Positions 5,652 to 6,523 of a stretch of DNA of 6,523 nucleotides are shown here, in pieces (position 1 is the first letter of the stretch; every line of letters starts with the position of its first letter). The position numbers and the translations under genes were made by a program. The DNA lies in assembly GCA_030838025.1 (NCBI GenBank), contig JAUTXM010000234.1:1-6523 (forward strand), given 5' to 3'. Source of the stretch: Acidimicrobiaceae bacterium. GTDB lineage: Bacteria; Actinomycetota; Acidimicrobiia; Acidimicrobiales; Palsa-688. The notes under the pieces are model-generated. The model saw nothing but the letters and a program-made list of their open reading frames with translations, ran no database searches and was not told the DNA's origin.

Positions 5652-5656
5652 GGGAG
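5652..5656 (+). promoter_or_regulatory. Ribosome binding site of the secreted protein gene
   Basis: GGGAG within the purine run AGGGAGAAGAAGAA lies 9 nt before the ATG at 5666. It is the clearest Shine-Dalgarno in the window and fixes this start, which also gives a textbook signal peptide. Confidence 0.65.
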
Positions 5657-5665
5657 AAGAAGAAC

Positions 5666-6508
5666 ATGCGTAAGCGAAAGATCGGCGCAGCGGCGGTTGC
5701 GATGATCGCGATGTCGCTGCTGGCGGCGCCCGCGGCCCTGGCCCAAGGTGGGTCGGCCGGCAGTGGCGGCGGAGGCGGCGGGGGCGGCGGAGGGTCCACG
5801 GCCCCGGCCCCGGCCCCGAGCGGGGGCGTAGGGTGCGTGAACATCGACAAGATGGCGGTGTCAGTCGATCAGAGCACCGTGACCACCAGCGCCTCCGGGA
5901 ATGCGGACATCGCCTTGTCCCGTTGCGGTTCGTCGGGCCGTAGCTACACGATCACGCTCACCGCGACCGATGCAACGGGAGCGGTCGGCTGGACGACCAC
6001 CGACACCTGGACGCCGGCGCGCAGCCTGCCGTTCGTCGCGACCCGCCACACCGACGCGCTGTCCTTCAACACGACGTATCAGGTCACCCTGGCGGTGACC
6101 GACAGCGGCGGCACGCCCGTGTCGGCGACCACGCTCAGCGTGTCGACTCCGGCTGCGCGCATCGCCGCCTGCGCTTCGATCATCTCCATGAACGCCTCCG
6201 GCGGTTACAACCCCGGGTCGACGGCCATCGGCGCCATCTGGGCCGGCTACAAGGTGTCCAACTGCGGAGGCGCCTCACAGCTCGACATGGAACTGGTGGA
6301 ATCCGATCAGGCTACCGGCATCGTGGCCTGGCGCAGCCCCTACTCCCCAGTCGTTGCCGGTGGCGCGACCGCGGGCGTCGGCCTGGTCGACAACGACTAC
6401 GCGCCGCTCTCCACGACCTACGACGTGGTCGTCAACGTGCGGGACCACTCCACCGGCGACCTGCTCGACACCCGCAGGATGGTCGCCTCCACGCCCCCGC
6501 CCAAGTAG
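5666..6508 (+). CDS. Secreted protein with two duplicated cysteine-containing beta domains
   Basis: I do not recognise a named family. The 280-aa product begins with a signal peptide: basic MRKRK, a hydrophobic core, and a likely signal peptidase I cut after Ala26 (AALA|Q). A Gly run (34-43) and an Ala-Pro repeat (46-51) form a flexible spacer. Two similar domains of about 105 residues follow, roughly 57-162 and 169-278. Each starts with a Cys, has a second Cys 30 or 31 residues later followed by Gly (Cys57/Cys87; Cys169/Cys200), a Trp exactly 22 residues after that (109; 222), and a TTY-hydrophobic strand near the end (136-138; 250-252) closing in STP. The pattern fits two beta-sandwich (Ig or Fn3-like) modules, each with one disulfide. 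There is no membrane anchor, sorting signal or catalytic motif, so a structural or binding role at the cell surface or in the medium is likely. Confidence 0.87.
   Translation: MRKRKIGAAAVAMIAMSLLAAPAALAQGGSAGSGGGGGGGGGGSTAPAPAPSGGVGCVNIDKMAVSVDQSTVTTSASGNADIALSRCGSSGRSYTITLTATDATGAVGWTTTDTWTPARSLPFVATRHTDALSFNTTYQVTLAVTDSGGTPVSATTLSVSTPAARIAACASIISMNASGGYNPGSTAIGAIWAGYKVSNCGGASQLDMELVESDQATGIVAWRSPYSPVVAGGATAGVGLVDNDYAPLSTTYDVVVNVRDHSTGDLLDTRRMVASTPPPK
5765..5794 (+). repeat. Polyglycine-coding tract in the secreted protein gene
   Basis: Ten consecutive glycine codons (residues 34-43), written with GGC, GGA and GGG, are followed by Ser-Thr and an Ala-Pro repeat coded by GGCCCC-like units (about 5800-5818). 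The codon mix is varied, so this is a selected linker more than a simple slippage repeat, though length variation between strains is possible. Confidence 0.75.
5834..6151 (+). other. Domain copy 1 of the secreted protein (internal duplication)
   Basis: Residues 57-162: Cys57, Cys87-Gly, TGAVGW (104-109), NTTY (135-138), STP (160-162). Spacing from the second Cys is 22 to Trp and 51 to Tyr. It is alignable with copy 2 at protein level but clearly diverged, which indicates an old tandem duplication. Confidence 0.7.
6170..6499 (+). other. Domain copy 2 of the secreted protein (internal duplication)
   Basis: Residues 169-278: Cys169, Cys200-Gly, TGIVAW (217-222), STTY (249-252), STP (275-277). 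Spacing from the second Cys is 22 to Trp and 52 to Tyr, almost the same as in copy 1. A tyrosine precedes the second Cys (YKVSNC), where copy 1 has IALSRC. Confidence 0.7.
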
Positions 6509-6523
6509 CGCACACCGCGCCAA

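Larger units (their letters stand above)
5445..5665. promoter_or_regulatory. Divergent regulatory region with a cluster of ACCAT elements
   Basis: This 221-bp gap separates two divergently transcribed genes. ACCAT occurs five times on the plus strand, starting at 5474, 5492, 5514, 5539 and 5568, four of them as GACCAT. An inverted copy ATGGT starts at 5503, and a third, shorter inverted pair ACCA-TGAC-TGGT spans 5539-5550. The starts of the direct copies are 18, 22, 25 and 29 bp apart. This density is far above what chance predicts for a 5-mer in 100 bp. The region probably holds operators for both flanking genes. No small ORF or RNA gene is convincing in it. Confidence 0.55.

Noticed and set aside
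5518..5850. Minus-strand open frame (110 codons) covering part of the divergent region
   Set aside because: It contains a polyproline run that is simply the complement of the polyglycine tract, and it runs opposite the signal peptide of the secreted protein. No Shine-Dalgarno or family support was seen.

Overview
The window is very GC-rich, with densely packed genes, GTG starts, Ala/Arg/Gly/Pro-rich proteins and NarL-type two-component genes. This fits a high-GC actinobacterium, possibly an environmental lineage such as Acidimicrobiia; the lineage is an impression from style, not a test. No RNA gene, CRISPR array, insertion sequence or plasmid feature is visible.

Layout. Bases 3-50 are probably the tail of an upstream gene. 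It overlaps an NAD-dependent epimerase/dehydratase (about 35-937, +) whose true start is not a canonical codon. After a 96-bp gap that holds a possible leaderless promoter comes a three-gene operon, 1034-4287 (+). It encodes a geranylgeranyl-reductase-family flavoprotein, a NarL-family membrane histidine kinase that starts directly after the reductase stop (TGA then ATG), and a NarL/LuxR-type response regulator that overlaps the kinase by 4 bp (ATGA).

Convergent to the operon, with its stop codon overlapping the regulator's stop, is a minus-strand gene (4284-5444). It encodes an unusual protein: an intact NarL-type receiver domain followed by one membrane segment, a short helical extracytoplasmic region and a Pro/Gly/Thr-rich tail, with no DNA-binding output domain. 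This is the most unusual feature of the window. A 221-bp divergent intergenic region (5445-5665) carries two near-identical palindromes (GGTCGTA[A/C]GACC) among five direct copies of ACCAT. It separates this gene from a plus-strand gene for a small secreted protein made of two duplicated cysteine-containing beta domains (5666-6508).

Working model (inference). The kinase senses an envelope, ligand or redox-linked cue through its Cache-like extracytoplasmic domain. It phosphorylates the DNA-binding regulator and perhaps also the membrane-tethered receiver, which would act as a phosphate sink or carry phosphorylation state across the membrane. The palindromic operators may co-regulate the tethered receiver and the secreted protein. 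The coupled prenyl reductase suggests a link to menaquinone or isoprenoid tailoring, but nothing in the sequence proves the substrate.
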